From NCBI RefSeq assembly GCF_000340965.1, contig NZ_ANAY01000035.1, positions 1 to 64,000 on the forward strand: a stretch of 64,000 nt of DNA, read 5' to 3'. A model generated the notes under the pieces. That model saw only the letters and a program-made list of their open reading frames with translations. It was not told where the DNA came from and made no database searches. The position numbers and the translations under genes are program-made. The stretch is from Nocardiopsis kunsanensis DSM 44524. GTDB lineage: Bacteria; Actinomycetota; Actinomycetes; Streptosporangiales; Streptosporangiaceae. Positions 29,160-37,656 of this stretch are shown one piece after another. Each line of letters starts with the position of its first letter. Within the stretch, counting starts at the first letter, position 1.

Positions 29160-30221
29160 TCAGGGCTTCTGGGAGCGCGGGCGGCGCGTGGACTGCAACG
29201 ACCCGCGCCGGTTCCGGCGCACCCTCTGGGAGGGTGCGCCTCCCCGTTCCAACAGGGTGCCCGCGGTGCGCTCGGAGCCGGTGCCCGTGGTCGGGGTCTC
29301 GGCGGTCCGGGCCTCCGCATCGAGTGCGGGCAGGAGGGCAGTGGGCTCGATCCCCTCCCTGTCCTCCCTGTTCCCGCTCCCGTCGGGGGCAGCGGCCTCT
29401 TCGCCCGTGTCCCCGGTGTCTTCGGCCCCGGGGCCGTCGGTCGCGGAGGCATCGGTCGTGGAGACCTCCGTCCTCGCCCCGTCGGAACCGGCGTCCTGCT
29501 GCTGGGAACCGTCGTCCTGAGCGGCCGTGTCCTCGGGCAGGACCGGGATGCGTGCCGTGGTCACCTGGTCCGGGTGGGGCAGGACCACGTGCGGGTCACG
29601 GGCCTGATCGCGCTCGGCCTTCTCGGACCGGCGCAGTTCGGACTCACGGTGCGCCACCGCGCGCGCCTTGGTCCGGTCATGCCGCCACTGGCTCCAGACC
29701 CGTCGGGCGGGGGTGACGACGGGCCAGCTGACCTTGGCCGGGCGGGAGAGCGCGTGCCACAGGTAAGCGGTCGTCCCCCAGGCTTCCATGGCGCGCCGTG
29801 CCCGGGTGACGACGAAGAAGGTCGGCAGCGCCATGAGGATCTGCGGCCAGGCCAGTGCCAGCGCGGCGTAGAGCGGATACATGCCGCCCCCGATGACCGA
29901 GGCGGCCGCACCGATGACCACCGGGACCAGCGCCAGGGCGATACGGAGCCCGGTGAACTGGCGGAAACGGTGCAGTGAGCGGCGCGAGGAGACCTGGGGT
30001 GTGAGCCCCTCGGGCAGTGGTGTGGGGTGGACGACGAGAGCCAGCAGCAGCGTGCCCACACCCACGCTCGCCGCGAGAAGGATGGTCCAGCCGGACGCCG
30101 ACTGCGCGCCGCCCACCAGCAGGGCGACCAGCCCCAGGACGGGCAGCGGCGCGGGCAGCCAGAAAAGGACCCGGCGACGCAGTTGGCCCTCCTGCGTCGG
30201 CTCCAGCACGTAGTTGGTCAC
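29160..30221 (-). CDS. Membrane protein with long charged cytoplasmic tail
   Basis: The 353-residue protein has about four hydrophobic helices in its first half (PLPVLGLVALLVGGA, WTILLAASVGVGTLLLALVV, IALALVPVVIGAAASVIGGG, YPLYAALALAWPQILMALP). The second half is a hydrophilic Glu/Asp/Thr/Ala-rich tail ending in Arg-rich basic sequence. No family is recognised. GTG 30221 gives MTNYVLEPTQEGQ-like starts; TACTAC upstream suggests a leaderless message. It lies downstream of fasR on the same strand. Confidence 0.75.
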   Translation of the reverse strand: MTNYVLEPTQEGQLRRRVLFWLPAPLPVLGLVALLVGGAQSASGWTILLAASVGVGTLLLALVVHPTPLPEGLTPQVSSRRSLHRFRQFTGLRIALALVPVVIGAAASVIGGGMYPLYAALALAWPQILMALPTFFVVTRARRAMEAWGTTAYLWHALSRPAKVSWPVVTPARRVWSQWRHDRTKARAVAHRESELRRSEKAERDQARDPHVVLPHPDQVTTARIPVLPEDTAAQDDGSQQQDAGSDGARTEVSTTDASATDGPGAEDTGDTGEEAAAPDGSGNREDREGIEPTALLPALDAEARTAETPTTGTGSERTAGTLLERGGAPSQRVRRNRRGSLQSTRRPRSQKP

Positions 30222-30539
30222 GGGCCGTAGTATCCGGCCCCCTGTCCCCGGTCGTTCGACCACAGTTTCGATCCCCCAAGAACGTCACAGACGGAAGCGG
30301 TGCGATAGCCCTCGCCCGAGGTCCGGATCCGGTCACCGCGCCACCGGCGGTACTCCGCTCGTCACAAAGCTATCCCTTTTCGCGTCGTCCCCGGGCGCGT
30401 ACGGTCAGTTACATACCTACCCGACACCGATGAAAGTGCGATAAGCGGACAGAAGGTTCAGGCAACGATCGAATCACGCCTGTTTCGTGGGACGTTCCTG
30501 TGACCTGTGAGGTTCCACTCGAATCATGTGCTGTGGCAC
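30222..30539. other. 318-bp gap upstream of the membrane protein gene
   Basis: No convincing gene. The sequence is less GC-rich than its surroundings (for example GTCAGTTACATACCTACC near 30401 and CACAAAGCTATCCCTTTT near 30363), consistent with promoter DNA for the minus-strand membrane protein gene. No repeat or operator stands out. Confidence 0.4.
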
Positions 30540-31787
30540 TCACCCGTGCTCGGTCTCACCGAGCCGCCCCAGTGCGACCGCGATACGGAGCACGAAGGAG
30601 CCCCGGCCGTCGGACGGGGTGTGGCCGGTCAGTTCGGCGATGCGGCTGAGCCGGTACCGGACGGTGTTCGGGTGGACGAACAGCATGCGTGCCGTGGCTT
30701 CCAGGGAGGACGCGTGTTCAAGGTACACCGAGAGGGTGTCCAGCAGCGGTGACCCCGCACCGAGCAGGGGGCGGTAGACCTCCTCGACCAGCTGGCGGCG
30801 CGCGCTCCCCTCCCCCTGCAGAGCCCGCTCGGGCAACAGGTCCTCGGCCAGGACCGGACGGGGCGCGTCGGGCCAGGCCGTCGCCGAACGCAACCCGCTG
30901 ACGGCCGCGCGGGCGGAAGCACCCGCGGTTCTCAGGTCCGGCACGACCGGACCGACCACGACGGGCCCAGGTCCGAAGAGGCCGACCAGGGGTTCGGCGG
31001 CCGCTGCGGGCAGCGCGCCCTCGGAGTAGCGCTCCCCGACCCCTACCACCAGCACCACACGCTCGCCCTGCATCCCGGCGATGACGTCATGGCCCATACG
31101 GCGGGCCGCCCCGCGCAGATCGTCCAGGATCTTGTTGCCGTCCTCCTCCCCGCTGTCGCCGGCGACGGCGATCACCGGGGTCTGCGACCACCGCAGCGCC
31201 GACCCCCACGTCTGCAGCCCGTCCTGGTGGTCGCCGTGCAGCAGCGCGTCCACGATCAACGCCTCCAGGCGCGCGTCCCAGGCCCCCCGGGCCTCGGCGG
31301 CACGGGCGTAGACCTTCGCCGAGCTGAACGCCACCTCCCGGGTGTAACGCAGCACGTCCTCACGCAACTGCTGGGCGCCCTCAGGGGCGGCCAGAGCATC
31401 GACCTGGCCCTCGACCACGTCGATGACCACACGGATCATGTCCACGGTCTGCTGCAGCGACACCGAACGGGTCAGCTCACGCGGGGCAGTGCCGAAGACC
31501 TCCACCGTGATGGCCGGGCGCCCGCGCACAGGGTTGCGGAACCAGTCGACGAACGCGGCCACCCCCGACTGGGCGACCAGCCCGATCCAGGAACGGTCCT
31601 CGGCGGACATACGCCGGAACCAGGGCAGGCGCTCCTCCATGCTCACCACGGCCGCGGTGCCCAGTCGGCCCATCGATCGTTCCAGGCGGCGCGCGGTCTC
31701 GGCCCGGACCGCGTCATGGCCTCCGGGATCGGCCTCCACAGGTTCAGCGTCCTCGTGGTCATGGGGTCGGTCGGATTGATCGTTCAC
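30540..31787 (-). CDS. fasR: PucR-family transcriptional regulator of fatty acid synthesis
   Basis: The 415-residue regulator has an N-terminal helical domain (ERLPWFRRMSAEDRSWIGLVAQSGVAAFVDWF), a central CdaR/GGDEF-like domain, and a C-terminal PucR-type HTH (LLDTLSVYLEHASSLEATARMLFVHPNTVRYRLSRI). It matches FasR of Streptomyces, the activator of fabD-fabH-acpP-fabF, and here it lies directly beside that operon, divergently. The inverted repeat at 31951 is its likely target. GTG 31787 is the probable start with a weak SD. Confidence 0.9.
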   Translation of the reverse strand: MNDQSDRPHDHEDAEPVEADPGGHDAVRAETARRLERSMGRLGTAAVVSMEERLPWFRRMSAEDRSWIGLVAQSGVAAFVDWFRNPVRGRPAITVEVFGTAPRELTRSVSLQQTVDMIRVVIDVVEGQVDALAAPEGAQQLREDVLRYTREVAFSSAKVYARAAEARGAWDARLEALIVDALLHGDHQDGLQTWGSALRWSQTPVIAVAGDSGEEDGNKILDDLRGAARRMGHDVIAGMQGERVVLVVGVGERYSEGALPAAAAEPLVGLFGPGPVVVGPVVPDLRTAGASARAAVSGLRSATAWPDAPRPVLAEDLLPERALQGEGSARRQLVEEVYRPLLGAGSPLLDTLSVYLEHASSLEATARMLFVHPNTVRYRLSRIAELTGHTPSDGRGSFVLRIAVALGRLGETEHG

Positions 31788-31950
31788 CCCACCAGGGTGG
31801 CATCCGCCCCGCGCAGCGGACCGGCCCCGCCCCGGGGCTGCACACGAGTACAACGGCGCACCTGACAGGGGAACGCGCTCCGGAACCGCGTAACGTCAAG
31901 GGGTGCGCCCCTCACCGGCGCCGGCCCCCGAAACACAAGGTCGGCCCCGT

Positions 31951-31969
31951 TTTGTGGAGGGTCCACAAA
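31951..31969 (+). promoter_or_regulatory. Probable FasR operator before fabD
   Basis: TTTGTGGA-GGG-TCCACAAA is a perfect 8-bp inverted repeat (31951-31958 and 31962-31969) in AT-richer DNA, 69 bases before the fabD start and between divergent fasR and fabD. A conserved regulator-target geometry makes FasR the obvious ligand; binding is inferred. Confidence 0.65.
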
Positions 31970-32037
31970 CAGGACGGAGCGAAGTTCGTGTCCGTCCCCA
32001 TCCGACTGGTGATCTCCTACAGGGCAAGGTGGATGCC

Positions 32038-33021
32038 GTGCTTGTCATCGTTGCTCCCGGCCAAGGCGCCCAGGTACCCGGTTTCCTCTCTCCATGGCTC
32101 GAACTGCCCGGCATGGCCCCGCGGTTCGAGGCCTGGTCGGAGGTGGCCGGGCTGGACCTGGTGCGTTACGGCACCACCGCCGACGCGGACGAGATCCGCG
32201 ACACGGCCGTCGCTCAACCCCTCCTCGTCAGTGCAGGCCTGGCCACCGCCACCGCACTGCTGGGCTCCGTCTCGGACTCCCGGGTTCCCTTGCCCGTGGA
32301 CCCCTCCTGCGTGGACGCCGTGGCGGGCCACAGCGTCGGCGAGTTCACCGCTGCCGCGCTGGCCGGGGTCCTGACCCCCGAGGACGCGCTGTCGCTGGTG
32401 GGTGAACGCGGCCGAGGCATGGCCGACGCCGCCGCACGCACCGAGACCGGGATGACTGCCGTTCTGGGCGGGCGCCGCGAGGACGTGCTGGCCGCCATCG
32501 GGACCGCCGGGCTCACCCCCGCCAACGACAACGGTTCCGGACAGATCGTGGCCGCCGGCACGACCGAACAGCTGGCAGCCTTCGCCGAGAACCCGCCCGA
32601 GCGCGCCCGGCTGCGCCCCCTGCCGGTCGCCGGCGCCTTCCACACCGAGCACATGGTCCCGGCCGTGGAGCGCGTGCGCACCGCCGCCGCCTCCTTGCGC
32701 ACCAACGACCCCTCGGTGCGCCTGTTGTCCAACTTCGACGGAGCCGTCGTCGAGCAGGGCTCGCAGTACCTGGAACGGCTCGTCGCGCAGATCTCCTCGC
32801 CGGTACGCTGGCAGGCCTGCACCGAGACCCTCGCCGACCTCGGCGTGACCGCCATGATCGAACTCGCTCCGGCAGGCACCCTGACCGGACTGGCCAAGCG
32901 CGCCCTGCGCGGGGTCCAGCTCCACGCGGTCAAGACCCCCGACGACCTGGAGCGCGCCGTCTCCATCATCAAGGAGCACGCGGGTTCGGCCCCCACCGCG
33001 GGCACCGTTCAGGAAGGCTGA
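32038..33021 (+). CDS. fabD: Malonyl CoA-acyl carrier protein transacylase
   Basis: The 327-residue enzyme transfers malonyl from CoA to ACP in type II fatty acid synthesis. It shows VIVAPGQGAQ at the start, GHSVGEF with nucleophile Ser99, and catalytic His202 in AFHTEHM. GTG 32038 was chosen because it opens the conserved start VLVIVAPGQGAQ and AAGGTGG lies 6 bases upstream; an upstream GTG at 32029 is possible. It is followed two bases after its stop by fabH and is probably regulated by FasR. Confidence 0.95.
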   Translation: MLVIVAPGQGAQVPGFLSPWLELPGMAPRFEAWSEVAGLDLVRYGTTADADEIRDTAVAQPLLVSAGLATATALLGSVSDSRVPLPVDPSCVDAVAGHSVGEFTAAALAGVLTPEDALSLVGERGRGMADAAARTETGMTAVLGGRREDVLAAIGTAGLTPANDNGSGQIVAAGTTEQLAAFAENPPERARLRPLPVAGAFHTEHMVPAVERVRTAAASLRTNDPSVRLLSNFDGAVVEQGSQYLERLVAQISSPVRWQACTETLADLGVTAMIELAPAGTLTGLAKRALRGVQLHAVKTPDDLERAVSIIKEHAGSAPTAGTVQEG

Positions 33022-33023
33022 CC

Positions 33024-33980
33024 ATGTTCAACGCCCCCAGCGCGCCGGGCGGAGCGGTGATCCGCTCCTTCGGCGAGTACCAGCCCGCCCGTGTGGTGAC
33101 CAATCACGACCTGGCCCAGCGCGTGGACACCGATGACGAGTGGATCCGCAGCCGTGTGGGCATCGAGGAACGGCGAGTGGCGGGCCCCGACGACAGTGTG
33201 GAGAGCATGGCGGTGGCCGCCGGAGGCAAGGCCCTGGCCGCCGGAGGGCTCGCCCCCGAGGACATCGACCTGGTGATCGTGGCCACCTGCACGTCCCAGG
33301 ACCAGATCCCCAACTCCGCCGCCACCGTGGCCGCCCGGCTCGGCATCCCCGCCCCCGGCGCCTTCGACGTCAACGCGGCCTGCGCGGGCTTCTGTTACGC
33401 GCTGAACCTGGCCTCGGACTCGGTGCGTGCGGGCAGCTCCCGCAACGTCCTGGTCGTGGGCTCGGAGAAACTCAGTGACTGGGTCGACTGGGAGGACCGC
33501 GCCACGTGTGTGATCTTCGCCGACGGGGCCGGCGCCGCCGTGGTCTCGGCCGACCAGGACCAAGGGATCGGACCGGTGGTCTGGGGTTCCTCCGGTGAGC
33601 GCGCCGACACCATCTACCTGCGGGAGAACCGCTACCTCTACCAGGAGGGCCAGGCGGTGTTCCGGTGGACGACCACCGAGTTGTACAAGGTCGCACTGCA
33701 GGCCTTGGAACGCGCCGGGGTCGACCCGACCGAGATCACCGCTTTCGTCCCTCACCAGGCCAACCTGCGCATCGTCGAGTCGATCGCCAGGAAGCTGGGA
33801 GCTCCCCAGGCACTCGTGGCCCGGGATATCGTCACCGCGGGCAACACCTCCTCCGCATCCGTTCCGCTCGCGATCTCGCGCTTGATCGGACGCGGGGAGC
33901 TGCGGTCGGGGAGCACCGTACTCACCCTGGGCTTCGGAGCAGGGCTGGTCTACGCCGCACAGGTGATCCGCATCCCCTGA
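33024..33980 (+). CDS. fabH: 3-oxoacyl-ACP synthase III
   Basis: The 318-residue KAS III condenses acyl-CoA with malonyl-ACP to start fatty acid synthesis. The catalytic triad is Cys120 (NAACAGF), His244 (PHQAN) and Asn274 (AGNTSSAS). N-terminal GSYLP-type sequence is seen as SFGEYQPARVVTN. Starter preference (branched in most actinomycetes) cannot be read from the sequence. Starts two bases after fabD. Confidence 0.96.
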   Translation: MFNAPSAPGGAVIRSFGEYQPARVVTNHDLAQRVDTDDEWIRSRVGIEERRVAGPDDSVESMAVAAGGKALAAGGLAPEDIDLVIVATCTSQDQIPNSAATVAARLGIPAPGAFDVNAACAGFCYALNLASDSVRAGSSRNVLVVGSEKLSDWVDWEDRATCVIFADGAGAAVVSADQDQGIGPVVWGSSGERADTIYLRENRYLYQEGQAVFRWTTTELYKVALQALERAGVDPTEITAFVPHQANLRIVESIARKLGAPQALVARDIVTAGNTSSASVPLAISRLIGRGELRSGSTVLTLGFGAGLVYAAQVIRIP

Positions 33981-34082
33981 CCCCGCCGAGCCCGAGCGGC
34001 ACCGCACGGCCACGGGCCGATTCCCGTCACCCCCGTGCGGCGGGGCCGTCGAAAGCAAGAACAGCGAACAAGGAGAAGACAC

Positions 34083-34325
34083 ATGGCCGCCCACAGCGAG
34101 CAGGAGATTCTGGCCGGCCTCGGCGAGATCGTCGAGGAGATCGTCGGCACCGAGCCCTCCGAGGTCACCCCGGAGAAGAGCTTCGTGGACGACCTGGACA
34201 TCGACTCGCTGTCCATGGTCGAGATCGCCGTCGCCGCACAGGACAAGTTCGGCGTGGAGATCCCCGACGACCAGCTCAAGGACCTCAAGACGGTCCAGGA
34301 CGTCATCAACTACATCCAGAAGTAG
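34083..34325 (+). CDS. acpP: Acyl carrier protein
   Basis: The 80-residue acidic protein carries DIDSLSMVE with Ser42 as the phosphopantetheine site and typical helical ends (ILAGLGEIVEEIVG, VQDVINYIQK). It carries the growing acyl chain. AAGGAGAAG precedes ATG 34083 by 5 bases. A GC-rich inverted repeat (CCCCGCC near 33981 to GGCGGGG near 34040) lies between fabH and acpP and may tune expression. Confidence 0.97.
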   Translation: MAAHSEQEILAGLGEIVEEIVGTEPSEVTPEKSFVDDLDIDSLSMVEIAVAAQDKFGVEIPDDQLKDLKTVQDVINYIQK

Positions 34326-34477
34326 CGTGTCCCGGCGCCCGGGCGGGAGACCCTCGCGCGGGCGCCCCAGGACCCCGGCCGGTCTCCGGCCCCGGGTCCG
34401 CATCGCACTCCTTAGTCGCACACCCACCACCTCCCGGCCCGCGACCGGGAACGACCCACGAGAAGGGCGATCGGATC

Positions 34478-35716
34478 ATGTCCAAGACCGATGTCGTCGT
34501 CACCGGCTTCGGGGCCACCACCCCCCTCGGGGGTGACGTCGCGACCACATGGTCCGCGCTCCTCGACGGCCGCTCCGGTATCAGCATGCTGCCGGAGGAA
34601 TGGCACGAGAGCCTCCCCGTGCACTTCGCCGGTCGGATCGCACAGGAGCCGTCCGAGAAACTTCCCAGGCCGCGCCTGCGCCGCCTGGACCGTACCCAGC
34701 AGTTCGCGCTCATCGCCGCACAGGAGGCCTGGGACCACGCCGGGGCCCCCGAGGTCGACCCCGTGCGCCTGGGCGTCGTGGTCTCCAGCGGCATCGGCGG
34801 CATCCTCACGGTCCTGGAGCAGTACGACACCTTCCGTGAGAAGGGCTGGAAGCGGGTCTCCCCGTTCACGGTGCCCATGCTCATGCCCAACAGCCCCTCG
34901 GCCGCCGTGGCCCTGGAGTTCACCGCCCGCGCCGGGGCCCACGCCCCTGTGAGCGCCTGCGCCTCCAGCGCCGAGGCCGTGGGTGACGCGGTCGAGATGA
35001 TCCGCAGCGGCCGCGCGGACGTGGTCATCGCCGGCGGGACCGAGGCCGCCATCCACCCGCTCAACATCGCCTCGTTCGCCTCCATGAGGGCGCTGTCGAC
35101 CCGCAACGAGGACCCCGAGGGCGCCTCGCGCCCCTGGGACCGGGAGCGCGACGGGTTCGTCATGGGCGAGGGCGCCGGCATCCTGGTCCTGGAGTCGGCC
35201 GAGCACGCCGCCCGACGCGGAGCCAAGGTCTACGCCCAGGCCGCGGGGGTGGGCTACACCGACGACGCCTACGACATCGTCCAGCCCGACCCCGAGGGCC
35301 GCGGACAGGCCCGTGCCATCAGTGACGCGCTCCAGGACGCCGACCTGAAGCCGTCCGACATCGTGCACGTCAACGCGCACGCGACCTCCACCCCGACCGG
35401 TGACGTGGGCGAGACCCGTGCGATCCGCACGGCCCTGGGGGACGCAGCCGCCGACAGCGTGCGGGTGACCTCCACCAAGTCGATGACCGGCCACCTGCTG
35501 GGCGGGGCCGGAGCGGTCGAGTCGATCGCCACCGTGCTCGCCCTGCACGAGGGACGTGTCCCGGCCACGATCAACATCGACGAGCTCGACCCGGACACGG
35601 CCGTGGACATCGTGCGCGGCAGCTCCGAGGAGCTGCCCGCCGGCGACGTGGCGGCCCTCAACGAGTCCTTCGGGTTCGGCGGACACAACATCGCTCTGGC
35701 CTTCAAACGCGCCTGA
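34478..35716 (+). CDS. fabF: Beta-ketoacyl-ACP synthase II
   Basis: The 412-residue elongating condensing enzyme has Cys161 (SACASS), His301 (NAHATSTPTGD) and His339 (GHLLGGAG), with NESFGFGGHN at the C-terminus. It catalyses chain elongation from acyl-ACP. GAGAAGGG lies upstream, about 9 bases from ATG 34478. A GC-rich hairpin region separates it from acpP. Terminator at 35729-35763. Confidence 0.97.
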   Translation: MSKTDVVVTGFGATTPLGGDVATTWSALLDGRSGISMLPEEWHESLPVHFAGRIAQEPSEKLPRPRLRRLDRTQQFALIAAQEAWDHAGAPEVDPVRLGVVVSSGIGGILTVLEQYDTFREKGWKRVSPFTVPMLMPNSPSAAVALEFTARAGAHAPVSACASSAEAVGDAVEMIRSGRADVVIAGGTEAAIHPLNIASFASMRALSTRNEDPEGASRPWDRERDGFVMGEGAGILVLESAEHAARRGAKVYAQAAGVGYTDDAYDIVQPDPEGRGQARAISDALQDADLKPSDIVHVNAHATSTPTGDVGETRAIRTALGDAAADSVRVTSTKSMTGHLLGGAGAVESIATVLALHEGRVPATINIDELDPDTAVDIVRGSSEELPAGDVAALNESFGFGGHNIALAFKRA

Positions 35717-35728
35717 GACACACGACGG

Positions 35729-35763
35729 ACGGGCGGGTATCGCACACGGCGGTGCCCGCCCGT
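35729..35763. terminator. Terminator after fabF
   Basis: ACGGGCGGG (35729-35737) pairs with CCCGCCCGT (35755-35763), a 9-bp stem between convergent fabF and the SGNH hydrolase gene. Confidence 0.7.
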
Positions 35764-35838
35764 TCTCCGCCTCCCGGTACGGTCTGCGGTCCCGGCCCTT
35801 GGGAAGGGGCCCGGGTCACGGGACCGGTCGTGACGGGA

Positions 35839-36795
35839 TCAGTCGCGGGGCGCGGGTCCTTTGGTGCCCGACGGGCTGATGGTGGGGACCTCCTCCACGG
35901 GGGCGACCGGCCCCTGGGCACCGTCCGCGGCACCGGGTGCCAGGTCCCGGGCCACACGGGCGCGGGTGGCCTCGTCGTAGAGGAAGTCCAGCTGCGGGCG
36001 GCGGGCCATGCGTCCGTCACCGGAGGAGTGGCCCATGACCCGTCGGCGCAGCCACGGCACCAGGTACTGGCGGGCCCAACGCCGGTTCTCCCGGCGGCGC
36101 AGGATCCGCGGCAGCTGCTGAGGCGGGGTCCTCCACGGGTCGGTCCAGGCCTCGCGCGGGCCCATGGGGAACCCGAGCAGGTCGGCGACGCGGGCGGCGA
36201 CGATCTGATGGCCGGTCCCGTTCAGGTGCAGGCGGTCCTCGCTCCAGGCGCGCGCATCGGTCAGGGCGTTGAGGGCCCACAGGTCCACGATCTCGGTACC
36301 GGTGCGTTCGGCCACCGAGCGCATGTGCATGCTGAACACGGCGATGCGGCCCCGGTAGTAGCGCAGCACGGGGATCCACCCGGTGTCGTGGCCGGAGAGG
36401 ATGACCACACGCAGACCGGCGTCACGCAACTGGCGCACGCCCCACTCGAAGTGCTCGGCCAGGGCATCGAGGTCGTTGCGCGGGCGGAGGACGTCGTTGC
36501 CGCCGGCCAGGACGGTGACCAGGTCCGGCTTCCACTCCAGGGTCTGCTCGAGTTGTTCCCCGAAGATGTGGTGCATGCGGCGCCCGCGTACCCCCAGGTT
36601 GGCGTACCGGAAGTCCGGTGTGAGGGTTCCCAGGTGCTCGGCGAGACGGTCGGCGAATCCGCGATACTCACCGCCGGGGCCGCTGTTGTCCTCCATCCCC
36701 TCGGTGATGCTGTCGCCGATGGCCACGTAGGACCGGATCGGTTCCGGTCTTCCCACGCGCGCGGACGCGGGGGGGTTCTTCTCAAGATCTGTCAC
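35839..36795 (-). CDS. SGNH/GDSL-type hydrolase
   Basis: The 318-residue protein has the SGNH blocks: SYVAIGDSITEGMED (nucleophile Ser), GVRGRR (Gly block), LAGGNDVLRP (Asn block) and DRLHLNGTGHQ (Asp-x-x-His). A basic C-terminal region follows the catalytic domain. It is an esterase or lipase-like hydrolase without a signal peptide; substrate unknown. GTG 36795 is preferred because it overlaps (GTGA) the stop of a 21-codon leader frame with its own good SD; a TTG three codons upstream is an alternative. Confidence 0.85.
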   Translation of the reverse strand: MTDLEKNPPASARVGRPEPIRSYVAIGDSITEGMEDNSGPGGEYRGFADRLAEHLGTLTPDFRYANLGVRGRRMHHIFGEQLEQTLEWKPDLVTVLAGGNDVLRPRNDLDALAEHFEWGVRQLRDAGLRVVILSGHDTGWIPVLRYYRGRIAVFSMHMRSVAERTGTEIVDLWALNALTDARAWSEDRLHLNGTGHQIVAARVADLLGFPMGPREAWTDPWRTPPQQLPRILRRRENRRWARQYLVPWLRRRVMGHSSGDGRMARRPQLDFLYDEATRARVARDLAPGAADGAQGPVAPVEEVPTISPSGTKGPAPRD

Positions 36796-36857
36796 GTCAA
36801 CCAATCATCCGGCTCGACCGCCCCACGCTCGCGCTGGGCCGAGGGTGCGTGGGTCAC
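36792..36857 (-). CDS. Possible 21-codon leader ORF coupled to the SGNH hydrolase
   Basis: GTG 36857 is preceded by AAAGGA six bases away and opens VTHAPSAQRERGAVEPDDWLT. Its TGA overlaps the hydrolase GTG as GTGA, the usual arrangement of translational coupling. It may be a leader peptide, or simply an upstream start of the same translation unit in another frame. Confidence 0.3.
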   Translation of the reverse strand: MTHAPSAQRERGAVEPDDWLT

Positions 36858-37656
36858 GGCAAATCCTTTGGTGCGGGGGCGCTGGGCCGCCGACCCGCGT
36901 TCGAACACCGTCGACCTCTGGTCGGCCTCGAGCGGGCCACCCGGCCGAAGGTCCTTCGGACGAGGACAGTGCCGAACCAGCATACCCGGGACGTCTTCCG
37001 TTTCATGCGTGTACGACCGGTCCTCGGGCCCGTGGGAACAACGTCGGAGCCCGTGGCCGGGCATGAGGTAAGCCACAGGAGTACGTGCCGCACCCTGCGG
37101 AAACTCCTGCTGTTGAGCGATCACCCACCGTGTTGCCCGGCGCGGCGGCGCTGCACAGGAGACCATGGGGGTACCGATACGTCTCCGAGACACGTACGAT
37201 TCCGGGAAGTGTCCACGGCGCCCCGACCCCGGCCGGCCGTGCCCTCCCAGGAGCACCGGTGGCTCCCCCGCACCTCGCCGACCCGTGACCGGGGCGGGGG
37301 CGCATACTGTGGTAGATCGAGCCGAAGACCCGTGCGGTTCTTTTCGCATTCACGAGCAGAGACCAGGAGGTGAAGGTTGGCTTCACCTTTCTCTTCGAAG
37401 GAGAAAGACCCTCGGGGACCCGCCCGGGGTTTCCTGCTCCACCACCGGGCGCCCCGCCCGGCAGGACTGCCGTCGAGGCCCCGCATCCTCCTCCGCTGCC
37501 TGCGCACCAGTGGAAAAGAAACGGCACTCGGATGCCCGTTTCACCGCGCCCCTCACCATTTTCACACGCTCTCGGGACTTCTTATAAGCTTGCGTCAGGA
37601 AGGAGGGGGCGTTTCTTCCCCTGCCTGAAGGTGGGGTCCCCACGCCCAACACTCAG
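36858..37656. other. 800-bp non-coding region before the 763-residue gene
   Basis: No gene is convincing. Two tandem RNA hairpins near 37366-37407 and a possible promoter (GCATACTGTGGTAGATC near 37301) suggest a long leader for the gene starting at 37657. A TTG-started 83-codon frame at 37377-37628 has an excellent SD (AGGAGGTGAAGG) but unlike-coding composition and was not called as a gene. Confidence 0.45.
37366..37407 (+). promoter_or_regulatory. Tandem hairpin leader structure
   Basis: Hairpin 1 pairs AGGTGAAG (37368-37375) with CTTCACCT (37381-37388) around GTTGG, enclosing the perfect SD AGGAGGTGA; hairpin 2 pairs CTTTCTC (37387-37393) with GAGAAAG (37401-37407). The two share bases 37387-37388, so they compete at the junction. 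This could control either a small leader frame at 37377 or the downstream 763-residue gene 250 bases later. Confidence 0.4.

Noticed and set aside
36805-37349. 185-codon minus-strand frame before the SGNH gene
   Set aside because: Arg/Pro/Gly-rich without SD or family; only its last 21 codons, with an SD, were kept as a tentative leader.
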